Assembly: GCA_965246995.1 (NCBI GenBank)
Contig: OZ252008.1
Span: 2,542,001-2,606,000, forward strand
DNA length: 64,000 nucleotides
Source of the DNA: VXRJ01 sp965246995
GTDB lineage: Bacteria > Acidobacteriota > Vicinamibacteria > Vicinamibacterales > UBA8438
Reading direction: 5' to 3'
Part shown: one piece after another, positions 17,044 through 24,019 of the stretch
How the letters are laid out: every line of letters starts with the position of its first letter
Position numbering within the stretch: the first letter of the stretch is position 1
Notes under the pieces: model-generated
Told to the model about the DNA's origin: nothing
Seen by the model: only the letters and a program-made list of their open reading frames with translations
Databases searched by the model: none
Position numbers and translations under genes: made by a program

Positions 17044-17110
17044 TCGGTCCTCCTTCCGGGAAACCGTTGGCCTGGCACCTTCAGTTTCCTCGGTCGGGTC
17101 CGAGTGGACA
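16820..17110 (-). mobile_element. IS481-family insertion sequence remnant (5' end only)
   Basis: The right boundary at 17110 reads, on the minus strand, TGTCCACTCGGACCCGACC, a TGT-starting terminal repeat typical of IS481 elements. Inside it lies the start of a transposase gene (17043) that is lost after about 70 codons. The left end and the catalytic part are missing; sequence identity to the family disappears near 16820-16840, just after the stop codon of the GH99-like gene. Confidence 0.7.
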
Positions 17111-17142
17111 ACCTATTGAAAGATCACACCTAGGAGGGCACA

Positions 17143-17338
17143 GTGAGGGACGTTCGTACCGGGACGACGCGGATCAAGTGCAGGTTCAAGGGCTGCGACG
17201 GGACGATGGTCGCTGGCCCGAAAGACCGAGAGTCCCATGGGGGAGTTGTCGACCATCTGGTGGTGCGAAACCTGCAAACGCGCAAAACCCCTTTTCGATC
17301 ACGACATCCGCCCGGAGGAAGTCTTCCCGCCGGGCTAG
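17143..17338 (+). pseudogene. Small zinc-ribbon protein, apparently frameshifted
   Basis: A GTG at 17143 with AGGAGG five bases upstream (17132-17137) opens a frame with two cysteines in TRIKCRFKGCDGTMVAG. From about 17225-17240 the protein-like sequence moves to the +1 frame (an ATG is at 17237), giving STIWWCETCKRAKPL and ending at a TAG (17336-17338). Joined, the two parts make a Cys-x4-Cys ... Cys-x2-Cys zinc ribbon of about 65 residues, a common small-protein form. Either one base was gained or lost, or this is a sequencing error. No function is assigned. It lies at the left edge of the accessory island. Confidence 0.4.
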
Positions 17339-17447
17339 TTTGGTGCACGGAAAGCCCCACCCTCCCGGCCACCTGCAGGCAATGGGAACACCGCGCCCGC
17401 CGCCTCTTCCGGCCGATGGCGGGCAGGGGTCCCCGCGCCTACTTCGG

Positions 17448-17648
17448 TCAGTCCTTCGGCACGGTGTATGTGATGTCTTCCTCGAACATGCGCGGGCTTG
17501 TGTTCCGCTTCCATTTCCCGCCGCCGATCATGCGCGCCACGTCCATCAGGAGAATCTGCGTCTTTTTCTCCTCGGCGGACCGGCCCGATGTAAGAACGAT
17601 TGCATCCTCCACCTTCACAAGCACCTGCCGTTTCAAATCCTCGTTCAT
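17448..17648 (-). CDS. Hypothetical 66-residue protein of the accessory island
   Basis: ATG 17648 is preceded by AAGGGAG nine bases upstream. The 66-residue product starts MNEDLKRQVLVKVEDAIVLT, is charged and probably helical, and has GGGKWKRNTSPRMFEED towards the C-terminus. I do not recognise a family. It is the third gene of a minus-strand run after the HTH replication-type gene and the 44-residue gene, the kind of small gene that accompanies replication modules of integrated elements. Confidence 0.6.
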   Translation of the reverse strand: MNEDLKRQVLVKVEDAIVLTSGRSAEEKKTQILLMDVARMIGGGKWKRNTSPRMFEEDITYTVPKD

Positions 17649-17673
17649 TGCTGTGGCTCCCTTCAGTCGAATG

Positions 17674-17808
17674 CTACAAGTCTAGCCCGCCGTCGTCGGC
17701 CGGATGCCGCGGAAGCGGCCCGGCGAGCGCCTGTATCACCGTCTCGATGTCGCCCTCGATGTTCATGGTGTCGCCGGACGCGAGCGTCAATTCCGGTGGT
17801 GTGGTCAC
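17674..17808 (-). CDS. Hypothetical 44-residue protein, translationally coupled
   Basis: A short frame starting at GTG 17808, which overlaps the stop codon of the HTH gene (GTGA), and ending at TAG 17674-17676. The product begins MTTPPELTLASGDTMNIEGD and continues IETVIQALAG. The amino-acid composition looks protein-like and the 4-base overlap suggests coupling. No family is recognised. The next gene on the strand starts 25 bases later. Confidence 0.45.
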   Translation of the reverse strand: MTTPPELTLASGDTMNIEGDIETVIQALAGPLPRHPADDGGLDL

Positions 17809-18565
17809 TCCCAGCCGTCAGGCGGGTCAAGCTCCCAGCCGTCACCCGTCCTGATGTCGACCGCGTAGCTGTGCTCCTCGCCGCACCGCTTGCACACTGG
17901 CTCCGCGGCGGGTCCGGTCGGCGCGTACGGCCACGCCTTGCCGCACCGGCGGCAGACTGCCCATTGTCGACGTGCCTCGTATCCAGACCTTCCCACCGAC
18001 ACCCGTGCGGACCGCCCCGCGGTTCGCCGTTCCGCCCCCATGTCGGCCGGGACGGCTGACCGTTCCGGAACGGCAGACTTCTTCGAAGGCTGCATAGTGG
18101 TAGAGGGAAGCTCTGTACTACTTCTGTTGTTTACTTTGTGATCCACTGGTGGATCATCAAGGCTGGCCGCTCGACTAACCGAACGCACCGCGGGAAGGCA
18201 AATGACGCGGTACTCGGCCGACCGGTACGGCCCTCGCCGCTTGATGGTGACAGCGCCGATCTCCCGGAGGTGCCGGAGCGCCAAACTGACCGTCTACGGC
18301 CAAACTCGCACAGCGTCGCCAACGCGTCGCGCGACGGCCAGCAACGGCCCGCGGTCCCATCAACGAACGGCGTTACGTGTGCCGCCAGCACCAGGTAGAC
18401 GAGCTTGGCGTCCGCGTCGCCCACGCGGGTATGAGCGCAGCGCTTGACGAAAGCCGCTGCGTCCGGCAGCCGCCGGGACACGGGCAGCAGCGGTTGTAGC
18501 GGCGGTGGGACAAGCTGCAACGGGCGGGGGGTTTGTTCGGCCGCGGCTGGTGCGGTATTCTGCAT
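17805..18565 (-). pseudogene. Helix-turn-helix replication-type protein with a C-terminal zinc ribbon, broken by a 1-base frameshift
   Basis: From ATG 18565 (GGAGG Shine-Dalgarno) the frame encodes AKLVYLVLAAHVTPFVDG, CWPSRDALATLCEFGRR, the start of an HTH_36-type winged helix found in replication initiators of phages and mobile elements. Near 18290 the homology moves to the next frame: TVSLALRHLREIGAVTIKRR and GPYRSAEYRVI, finishing the recognition helix and wing. The C-terminus carries CRRCGKAWPY ... CKRCGEEHSY, a four-cysteine zinc ribbon, and stops at 17805. A single missing base between GRR and TVS restores one protein of about 250 residues. It sits where a P4-like element would carry its replication gene. 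Confidence 0.65.
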
Positions 18566-18595
18566 GTGTCGGCCTCCTGTCAGGCCGCGCTCACC

Positions 18596-18630
18596 AGCCC
18601 TCTCGCGCCATCCACGCGGGGGGCTTTTTC
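18596..18630 (+). terminator. Possible Rho-independent terminator
   Basis: AGCCC (18596-18600) can pair with GGGCT (18621-18625), extended inward by G-U and C-G pairs, and is followed by TTTTTC. The stem is short and there is no obvious plus-strand gene just upstream, so the call is tentative. The rest of 18566-18814 shows nothing else I can support. Confidence 0.25.
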
Positions 18631-18814
18631 TTATGCGAGCGCTTTGTCGGGTTCACCTCCGGGACGTGAATTGCGCGCCCCACTCGGCAGGACCGGACTC
18701 TCGGAGCCGGCTGACGCAGCGGCAGCGTTGCCCTCGGGGAAACGCCCGGCACCACGTCAACGCGCCCTTACAAACTAGCACGGAAAAGACGGCTTTCTAA
18801 TTTAGCCGGGTCTA

Positions 18815-18866
18815 TTACGCTCGCCGCCGCGAATTGGCCCATTCACGCACTTCGGACGCCGGCCAC
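18815..18866 (-). pseudogene. alpA: alpA-type regulator, C-terminal fragment severed by IS1380
   Basis: Read on the minus strand from the left end of IS1380 copy 1, the frame gives WPASEVREWANSRRRA followed by TAA (18815-18817). This is the usual C-terminal ending of AlpA proteins (an AVAWxxSEVxxW pattern). Its N-terminal part is on the other side of the IS, ending at AV (20599). Together they rebuild a protein of about 67 residues, the normal AlpA size. Confidence 0.7.
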
Positions 18867-18973
18867 CTAACCCGGATTATTCAGGAAGGGTCCGATTTCG
18901 GTAGAAAAACAAAGGCCTCCGCGTGGTATAAATGGCTTGCTCACAGACATTTACCCACCACGGAGGCCCTTAC

Positions 18974-20353
18974 GTGACGATCAATACGATACCACAGACT
19001 GTCCTCTTTCCGGATCTCTTCGACAAGCCCCTCGTCGCGACGTTCGACCGCCAGCACGCGAGTTCCGATGGCGGCGCCGTCCTGCTCAAGGCGGCGGAGC
19101 GCGTGTATGGGTTGGTGGCGGGTTTCGCCCGGTGTCTGGTGGACCGACGGGAGCCCGGGAAGATCCGGCACACGCTGGCGGAGTTGCTCGGACAGCGGAT
19201 CTTCGGCATTGCCTGCGGTCATCCCGATGGCAACGACGCCAACCATCTCGCCGACGACCCGATCCACAAGCTGCTGCTCGGGCGGGACCCGGTGGCGGGG
19301 GAGGCGTTGGCCTCGCAGCCGACGATCTCTCGGTTCGAGAACGGCGTCGACCGGTCCGCCCTCTACGAGCTGGCGCGCGAGCTGGCGATGCGGGTCATCG
19401 AGCGGCATCAGCGCCGGCTGGACGGGCGGGCGCGGCGCATCACGATCGACCTGGATCCGACCGACGACGCGACGCACGGCGCCCAGCAGCTCACCTTCTT
19501 CAACGGGCACTACGATCGCTGGTGCTACCTGCCGTTGCTGGCGTTTCTGACCTTCGACCAGGAACGCGAACAGTATCTGTGCGCGGCGGTGCTGCGGCCC
19601 GGCAATGTGCCGGCCACCCGCGGGACCGTGGGCGTGTTGTGCCGGCTGCTGCCCCTGCTGCGGCAGGCCTTTCCCCAGGCGCGGTTTCTCGTCCGGCTCG
19701 ACGGGGGCTTTGCGACACCGGAGATCTTCGACTTCCTGGATGCCGAGCCACGGCTCGACTACGTGGTGGCGATGGCCAGGAACGCCGTGTTGCAGCGCCA
19801 CGCCGAGCCCGCCCTGCTCGTGGCGCAGGCCCAGAGCGCGGCCAGCGGCCAGACCGCGCACGTCTACGCCGACACCCGCTATCGAGCCCGCACGTGGGAC
19901 CGCGACCGCCGCGTCGTGATCAAGGCCGAGGTCGTCCGGCTCGGCGACCGCGCCCCGCGCGACAACCCGCGCTTCGTCGTGACCAATCTGCGCCAGACGC
20001 CGCGCTTCCTCTATGAACGGATCTACTGCGCCCGCGGCGACATCGAGAACCGCATCAAGGAACTGCTCGATGGCCTGCAGATCGACCGCACGAGCTGCTG
20101 TCGCTTCTGGGCCAATCAACTGCGCGTGCTCCTCACCGCCGCCGCCTACGTGCTGATGCAAGAACTCCGGCTGCGCGCGGCGCGCACCGCCTGTGCCCGC
20201 GCCCAGGTGACGTGGCTGCGCGACCGGCTCCTCAAATTGGGGGCGCACGTCGTCGGCTCGGTCCGCCGCGTGGTCCTGCACCTGCCGACCGCCACACCGG
20301 ACCTCCACGCCTGGCGGCACATCGCGCTGGCACTCGGCGCCCGCCCCGGATAG
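18974..20353 (+). CDS. IS1380-family transposase, copy 1
   Basis: A 459-residue DDE transposase. The first catalytic Asp region is RITIDLDPTDDATHGAQQ, the second RFLVRLDGGFATPEIFDF, and the Glu lies in IYCARGDIENRIKELLDG, as in IS1380 enzymes. GTG 18974 was chosen by alignment with copy 2, whose start is at the same place; a longer reading from 18932 is in the terminal leader. It differs from copy 2 at scattered positions (for example the AHVYADTRYRARTWDRD region). The frame is intact, so it may still be active if the ends are recognised. Confidence 0.93.
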   Translation: MTINTIPQTVLFPDLFDKPLVATFDRQHASSDGGAVLLKAAERVYGLVAGFARCLVDRREPGKIRHTLAELLGQRIFGIACGHPDGNDANHLADDPIHKLLLGRDPVAGEALASQPTISRFENGVDRSALYELARELAMRVIERHQRRLDGRARRITIDLDPTDDATHGAQQLTFFNGHYDRWCYLPLLAFLTFDQEREQYLCAAVLRPGNVPATRGTVGVLCRLLPLLRQAFPQARFLVRLDGGFATPEIFDFLDAEPRLDYVVAMARNAVLQRHAEPALLVAQAQSAASGQTAHVYADTRYRARTWDRDRRVVIKAEVVRLGDRAPRDNPRFVVTNLRQTPRFLYERIYCARGDIENRIKELLDGLQIDRTSCCRFWANQLRVLLTAAAYVLMQELRLRAARTACARAQVTWLRDRLLKLGAHVVGSVRRVVLHLPTATPDLHAWRHIALALGARPG

Positions 20354-20511
20354 ACCCCAGACAGCGCCTGTCAGCCGCGCATACACGCATCCCAACGGCG
20401 CACCGAGCCCGCCCGCGTGGCGAAGCCGTCCCTGGACGGCCCCGTACCCAGGCCGTCCGCACCGACAATCAGTGTCCATCCCGCCAGCGCCCGACGGCAG
20501 CGACGCCCGGC

Positions 20512-20538
20512 GCGCCCGGTGCGCCCGGTGCGCCCGGT
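20512..20538. repeat. Three tandem copies of a 9-base unit
   Basis: GCGCCCGGT is repeated three times without interruption in the 3' non-coding part of IS1380 copy 1. Copy 2 has a collapsed, diverged version at the matching place (around 22460-22490), so the array expanded in copy 1 or shrank in copy 2. Replication slippage is the simplest explanation. Confidence 0.8.
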
Positions 20539-20598
20539 GCGCGACAATTACACCGTCCGCGCGGCCGACTTGGAGCCTTCACGAATAATGCAGGCTAA

Positions 20599-20746
20599 CG
20601 GCCGTCGATGTAATCTTCAACGGCTTCGGAAACGTACCCGCGGCCAGCAACCGATACAGTGTCGCCCGCGAAATCCCGACGCCCTGCGTGACTTCGCGCG
20701 CAGTTAGGAGCCGCTCGCCGTCCGTCGTCGTTGCTTCGTGTCTCAT
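20599..20746 (-). pseudogene. alpA: alpA-type regulator, N-terminal fragment severed by IS1380
   Basis: From ATG 20746 the frame reads MRHEATTTDGERLLTAREVT then GISRATLYRLLAAGTFPKPL, the helix-turn-helix of AlpA-family DNA-binding proteins, which act as excision or integrase regulators in P4-like prophages. The conserved frame ends at residue 49-50 (AV, base 20599), where the terminal repeat of IS1380 copy 1 begins; it then stops within the IS. The missing C-terminus is at 18815-18866. The order integrase - alpA - replication gene matches a P4-type satellite or integrative element. Confidence 0.75.
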
Positions 20747-20796
20747 ACGAAGGATCGTACGTGGCCGAACACGGGAAAGTAAATACCGGGCAGAAT

Positions 20797-20820
20797 ACTT
20801 TGTTTCTGAGGTAACAAAGT
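20797..20820. promoter_or_regulatory. Inverted repeat upstream of alpA, candidate operator
   Basis: ACTTTGTT (20797-20804) and AACAAAGT (20813-20820) are perfect 8-base arms around an 8-base spacer, about 50 bases upstream of the alpA start. On the alpA strand a TATTCT follows the repeat, about 15 bases after TTTGTT, so the repeat overlaps a plausible promoter. AT-rich sequence stands out against the GC-rich surroundings. Binding protein unknown. Confidence 0.4.
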
Positions 20821-20828
20821 CGCGCCAC

Positions 20829-22542
20829 CTTAACCCGGATAATTCGTGAAGGGTCCGATTTCGATAGTGACGCAAGGACCCCCGTGTGGTACAAATGCTG
20901 TGAAGCCAGACATTTACCCACCACAGAGGCCCTTGCGTGACGACCGACAAGATATCACAGACTGTCCTCTTTCCGGATCTCTTCGACAAGCCCCTCGTCG
21001 CGACGTTCGACCGCCAGCACGCGAGTTCCGATGGCGGCGCGGTTCTGCTCAAGGCGGCCGAGCGGCTGTACGGGTTGGTGGCGGGCTTTGCCCGCTGTCT
21101 GGTCGACCGGCGGGAGCCCGGGAAGGTTCGGCACACGTTGGCGGAGTTGCTCGGCCAGCGGATCTTCGGCATTGCGTGTGGCCATCCGGATGGTAACGAC
21201 GCCGACCGCCTCGCCGACGATCCGATCCACAAGCTGTTGCTCGGGCGCGACCCGGTCGCTGGCGAGGCGTTGGCCTCGCAGCCGACGATCTCTCGGTTCG
21301 AGAACGGCGTCGGCCGGTCTGCCCTCTACGAGCTGGCGCGCGAGCTGGCGATGCGGGTCATCGAGCGGCATCAGCGCCGGCTGGACGGGCGGGCGCGGCG
21401 GATCACGATCGACCTGGATCCCACCGACGACGCGACGCACGGCGCCCAGCAGCTCACCTTCTTCAACGGGCACTACGATAGCTGGTGCTACCTGCCGTTG
21501 CTGGCGTTTCTGACCTTCGACCAGGAACGCGAACAGTATCTGTGCGCGGCGGTGCTGCGGCCCGGAAATGTGTCGGCCACCCGCGGGACCGTGGGCGTGT
21601 TGTGTCGGCTGCTGCCCCTGCTGCGGCAGGCCTTTCCCCAGGCGCGGTTTCTCGTCCGGCTCGACGGGGGCTTTGCGACGCCGGAGATCTTCGACTTCCT
21701 GGATGCCGAGCCGCGGCTCGACTACGTGGTGGCGATGGCCAAGAACGCCGTGTTGCAGCGCCACGCCGAACCCGCCCTGCTCGTGGCGCAGGCCCAGAGC
21801 GCGGCCAGCGGCCAGACCGCGCACGTGTATACCGACACCCAGTACCAGGCCGGTACGTGGGGCCACGCGCGCCGCGTCGTGATCAAAGCCGAGGTCGTCC
21901 GGCTCGGCGACCGCGAGCCGCGCGACAACCCGCGCTTCGTCGTGACCAACCTGCGCCAGACGCCGCGTTTCGTCTATGAACGGATCTACTGCGCCCGCGG
22001 CGACATCGAGAACCGGATCAAGGAGTTGCTTGATGGCCTGCAGATCGACCGCACGAGCTGCTGTCGCTTCTGGGCCAATCAACTGCGCGTGCTCCTCACC
22101 GCCGCCGCCTACGTGCTGATGCAAGAACTCCGGCTGCGCGCGGCGCGCACCGCCTGTGCCCGCGCCCAAGTGACGTGGCTGCGCGACCGGCTCCTCAAAT
22201 TGGGGGCGCACGTCGTCGGCTCGGTCCGCCGCGTGGTCCTGCACCTGCCGACCGCCACGCCGGACCTCCACGCTTGGCGGCACATCGCGCTTGCACTCGG
22301 CGCCCGCGGCGGATAGGCCCCAGCCGGCGCTCGTCAGCCGCACGTAAACGCATCCCAACAGCGCACCGAGCACGCCCGCGGCGAAGCCGTCCCTCGACGG
22401 CCCCGTACCCAGGCCTTCCCCACCGACAGTCAGCTTCTATCCCGCCGGCGCCCGATGGCAGCGACGCCCGATGCGCCATGTGCGCGACGATCACACCGTC
22501 CGCGACGTCGACTCGGACCCTTCATGCATAATCCGGGTTAAG
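20829..22542 (+). mobile_element. IS1380-family insertion sequence, copy 2
   Basis: About 1.71 kb with well-preserved terminal repeats: left CTTAACCCGGATAATTCGTG (20829 on), right, read inward from 22542, CTTAACCCGGATTATGCATG. Both continue with AAGGGTCCGA. It lies in the same orientation as copy 1, only 230 bases away. The right end supplies the stop codon of the integrase gene. No convincing direct target repeat was found, which suggests recombination between copies after insertion. Confidence 0.9.
20937..22316 (+). CDS. IS1380-family transposase, copy 2
   Basis: A 459-residue transposase almost identical to copy 1, with the same DDE signatures (ITIDLDPTDDATHGAQQ, RLDGGFATPEIFDF, YCARGDIENRIKE). 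The GTG start at 20937 follows an imperfect purine-rich leader. Visible differences from copy 1 include DKISQ at the N-terminus, HYDSWCY and a changed TYQ/TQYQAGTWGHA stretch, so the copies have been separate for some time. Because its terminal repeats are intact, this is the more likely active copy. Confidence 0.93.
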   Translation: MTTDKISQTVLFPDLFDKPLVATFDRQHASSDGGAVLLKAAERLYGLVAGFARCLVDRREPGKVRHTLAELLGQRIFGIACGHPDGNDADRLADDPIHKLLLGRDPVAGEALASQPTISRFENGVGRSALYELARELAMRVIERHQRRLDGRARRITIDLDPTDDATHGAQQLTFFNGHYDSWCYLPLLAFLTFDQEREQYLCAAVLRPGNVSATRGTVGVLCRLLPLLRQAFPQARFLVRLDGGFATPEIFDFLDAEPRLDYVVAMAKNAVLQRHAEPALLVAQAQSAASGQTAHVYTDTQYQAGTWGHARRVVIKAEVVRLGDREPRDNPRFVVTNLRQTPRFVYERIYCARGDIENRIKELLDGLQIDRTSCCRFWANQLRVLLTAAAYVLMQELRLRAARTACARAQVTWLRDRLLKLGAHVVGSVRRVVLHLPTATPDLHAWRHIALALGARGG

Positions 22543-23719
22543 CGAGCCGCACCACCTTTGCGGCGGCAGCGCCGGTCAGGAACCGCGCCCAGTCGTCCAT
22601 CAGGCCGCGCCGCTTGTCGAACAAATCGCTCCGCGCGTAGCTCCGCTCGACGGACGATCCCACCGCGTGAGCGAGCGCCGCCTCCGCGACCGCGTGAGGC
22701 ACGGCGGTCTTTTCGCTGGCCCACGTGCGGAAACTGCTCCTGAAACCGTGAATCGTGCAGCGATCCGCCAGCCCGGCACGGCGGAGCGCCATCGTCATAC
22801 TCGTGTTGCTCAACGGCGCGCCCGGTTTGACGGGCGACGGGAAAACCAAGCCGCTCGAATCGCGCAGCGGTCTCATGGACTCCAGCGCGGCGAGCGTTGC
22901 ATCAGAGAGCGGGACGCGGTGTTCAACGCCCCCCTTCATCCTCGACCCCGGGACGCGCCACTCGCGCGCCTCTACGTCGATCTCGGTCCACGCGGCGAGC
23001 CGCGCCTCACCCGACCGGCACGCGGTCAGCACGACGAACTGCAAGCACGCCTTGACCGCCAGCGCCGCCCGCGACGCCTCGATGGTATCGAGCGCCGCGG
23101 CGACCTCGGTGTACGCCAACGCCCGAAAGTGCGCCTTTACCGACGGCTGCGCCGGGAGCGCGCCGTCGATGGCCGCACCCGCGGGATTGCGGTCGCAGAA
23201 CCCGTGCGCCTCGGCCCATGCGAACGTCGCTTTGATGCGCCGGCGCACCTTGCGGGCAAGCTCCGGCTTGGCGGTCCAGATCGGCGACAGCACCCGCAGC
23301 ACGTCCGCGCGGTCGACCTCATCGACCGGACGATCCCCGAAGATTGAGAAGCAATGCTTCTCCATCGAAGCAGCCCACAACGCCACCGTCTTGGTGTGCC
23401 GCCACGTCGCCCGGTTCGCTTCCAGTGCCTTCGCGGACGCTTCCCGGAACGTCGGCACCGCGGCCTTGCGTTTCTGCGCCAGCGGGTCGCCCCCGCGGCG
23501 CGCGAGCCGCCGATTGTCGAACGCGAGATCGCGCGCTTCGGCCAGCGACGTCAGCGGGAACCCGCCCAAGCCGAGATCGTGCCGCCGACCGCGAATCGTG
23601 AGCCGTTGAATCCAAGCCTTCGATCCCTTCGGCGCGACGACCAGAAACAGCGTGCCGCCGTCGCCGTACCGCCCCGGCCGCGTCAGCGTGCGGACCTTTG
23701 CGACTGTCAGCCTTGCCAT
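22538..23719 (-). CDS. P4-type tyrosine integrase
   Basis: A 393-residue site-specific recombinase that integrates an element at a tRNA gene. It has the N-terminal P4-integrase DUF4102 arm-binding domain (MARLTVAKVRTLTRPGRYGD, GGTLFLVVAPKGSKAW), a central core-binding domain, and the catalytic domain: Arg in LTACRSGEARLAAW, HGFRSSFRTWASE (His-x-x-Arg), HAVGSSVERSYARSD with the nucleophilic Tyr. It is 170 bases from tRNA-Arg(CCT) and transcribed away from it, the usual integrase position. Its TAA stop (22538-22540) lies in the right terminal repeat of IS1380 copy 2, so the native C-terminus may have been trimmed by the IS. Confidence 0.93.
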   Translation of the reverse strand: MARLTVAKVRTLTRPGRYGDGGTLFLVVAPKGSKAWIQRLTIRGRRHDLGLGGFPLTSLAEARDLAFDNRRLARRGGDPLAQKRKAAVPTFREASAKALEANRATWRHTKTVALWAASMEKHCFSIFGDRPVDEVDRADVLRVLSPIWTAKPELARKVRRRIKATFAWAEAHGFCDRNPAGAAIDGALPAQPSVKAHFRALAYTEVAAALDTIEASRAALAVKACLQFVVLTACRSGEARLAAWTEIDVEAREWRVPGSRMKGGVEHRVPLSDATLAALESMRPLRDSSGLVFPSPVKPGAPLSNTSMTMALRRAGLADRCTIHGFRSSFRTWASEKTAVPHAVAEAALAHAVGSSVERSYARSDLFDKRRGLMDDWARFLTGAAAAKVVRLA

Positions 23720-23795
23720 CGTTCCCCCCCTTCTCCCACGTCAGGAGTAGAACCAGCCTACCACGCTTTACCCCACGAAGAACGTGGGAAAAGGC

Positions 23796-23820
23796 GACAC
23801 CGGCTGACACCGGCTGACAC
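23796..23820. repeat. Tandem 10-base repeat between integrase and tRNA
   Basis: GACACCGGCT occurs twice head to tail, followed by a third GACAC (23796-23820). Position just upstream of the integrase start and next to the tRNA target fits arm-type integrase binding sites, but this is inference from location only. Confidence 0.4.
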
Positions 23821-23889
23821 TGCGCTACCGCCGTAAGTTATTGATTCTACGGTATAATGAGGCTTGGTGAGACTGGAGGGGACAGGGGG

Positions 23890-23963
23890 CGCGCGTGCCC
23901 GGATTCGAACCGGGGGCCTGCCGCTTAGGAGGCGGCTGCTCTATCCTGCTGAGCTACACGCGC
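23890..23963 (-). tRNA. tRNA-Arg (anticodon CCT)
   Basis: On the minus strand the 74-base cloverleaf reads: acceptor GCGCGTG paired with CACGCGC, D-arm GCTC/GAGC, anticodon stem GCCGC/GCGGC with loop CTCCTAA (anticodon CCT, reads AGG), T-arm CCCGG-TTCGAAT-CCGGG, discriminator G at 23890. CCA is not encoded. The 3' half faces the integrase gene and is the probable integration target. Confidence 0.95.
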
Positions 23964-24019
23964 ATGCTCGCGAACAGCTCAAGTGTACCACCCGGCGTCG
24001 GCGAGTAGCGTCGCGCCTC

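Larger units (their letters stand above)
18867..20598 (+). mobile_element. IS1380-family insertion sequence, copy 1
   Basis: About 1.73 kb, with a full-length transposase gene. The left terminal repeat begins CTAACCCGGATTATTCAGG; the right one, read inward, is degenerate (TAGCCTGCATTATTCGTG). Internal sequence is nearly identical to copy 2 across the transposase but diverges in the 3' non-coding part, including a run of 9-base repeats. It splits an alpA-type gene. No clear target duplication was found, perhaps because the right end has decayed or recombined. Confidence 0.85.
17111..23889. mobile_element. Decayed P4-like integrative element at tRNA-Arg
   Basis: Between the IS481 remnant and the tRNA-Arg gene lie, all on the minus strand, an integrase, an alpA-type regulator, an HTH replication-type gene and two small coupled genes. 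This is the typical core of a P4-like satellite or small integrative element. It is damaged by a frameshift and two IS1380 insertions. I could not find a second copy of the tRNA 3' end that would mark the far attachment site, so the left border is approximate. Confidence 0.6.

Noticed and set aside
15000..17150. A second copy of the tRNA-Arg 3' end marking the far attachment site
   Set aside because: Only short matches such as GCGCGTG near 16835 were seen; nothing long enough to support an att site.
16605..18059. A 484-residue plus-strand frame across the left part of the island
   Set aside because: It crosses the IS481 remnant and runs antisense to the HTH gene; composition is Arg/Pro/Ser-rich with no domain.
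18941..20479. A 512-residue open frame on the minus strand across IS1380 copy 1, with a twin across copy 2 (20955-22373)
   Set aside because: Both lie exactly antisense to the transposase genes and owe their length to the GC-rich codon pattern; the plus-strand frame has all the DDE motifs.
20512..20538. Short direct repeats considered as a CRISPR-like array
   Set aside because: Units are contiguous 9-mers with no spacers and no cas genes are present.
23841..23858. TTGATT and TATAAT as a promoter reading towards the tRNA
   Set aside because: The two boxes are only 6 bases apart, and the direction is antisense to the tRNA gene.
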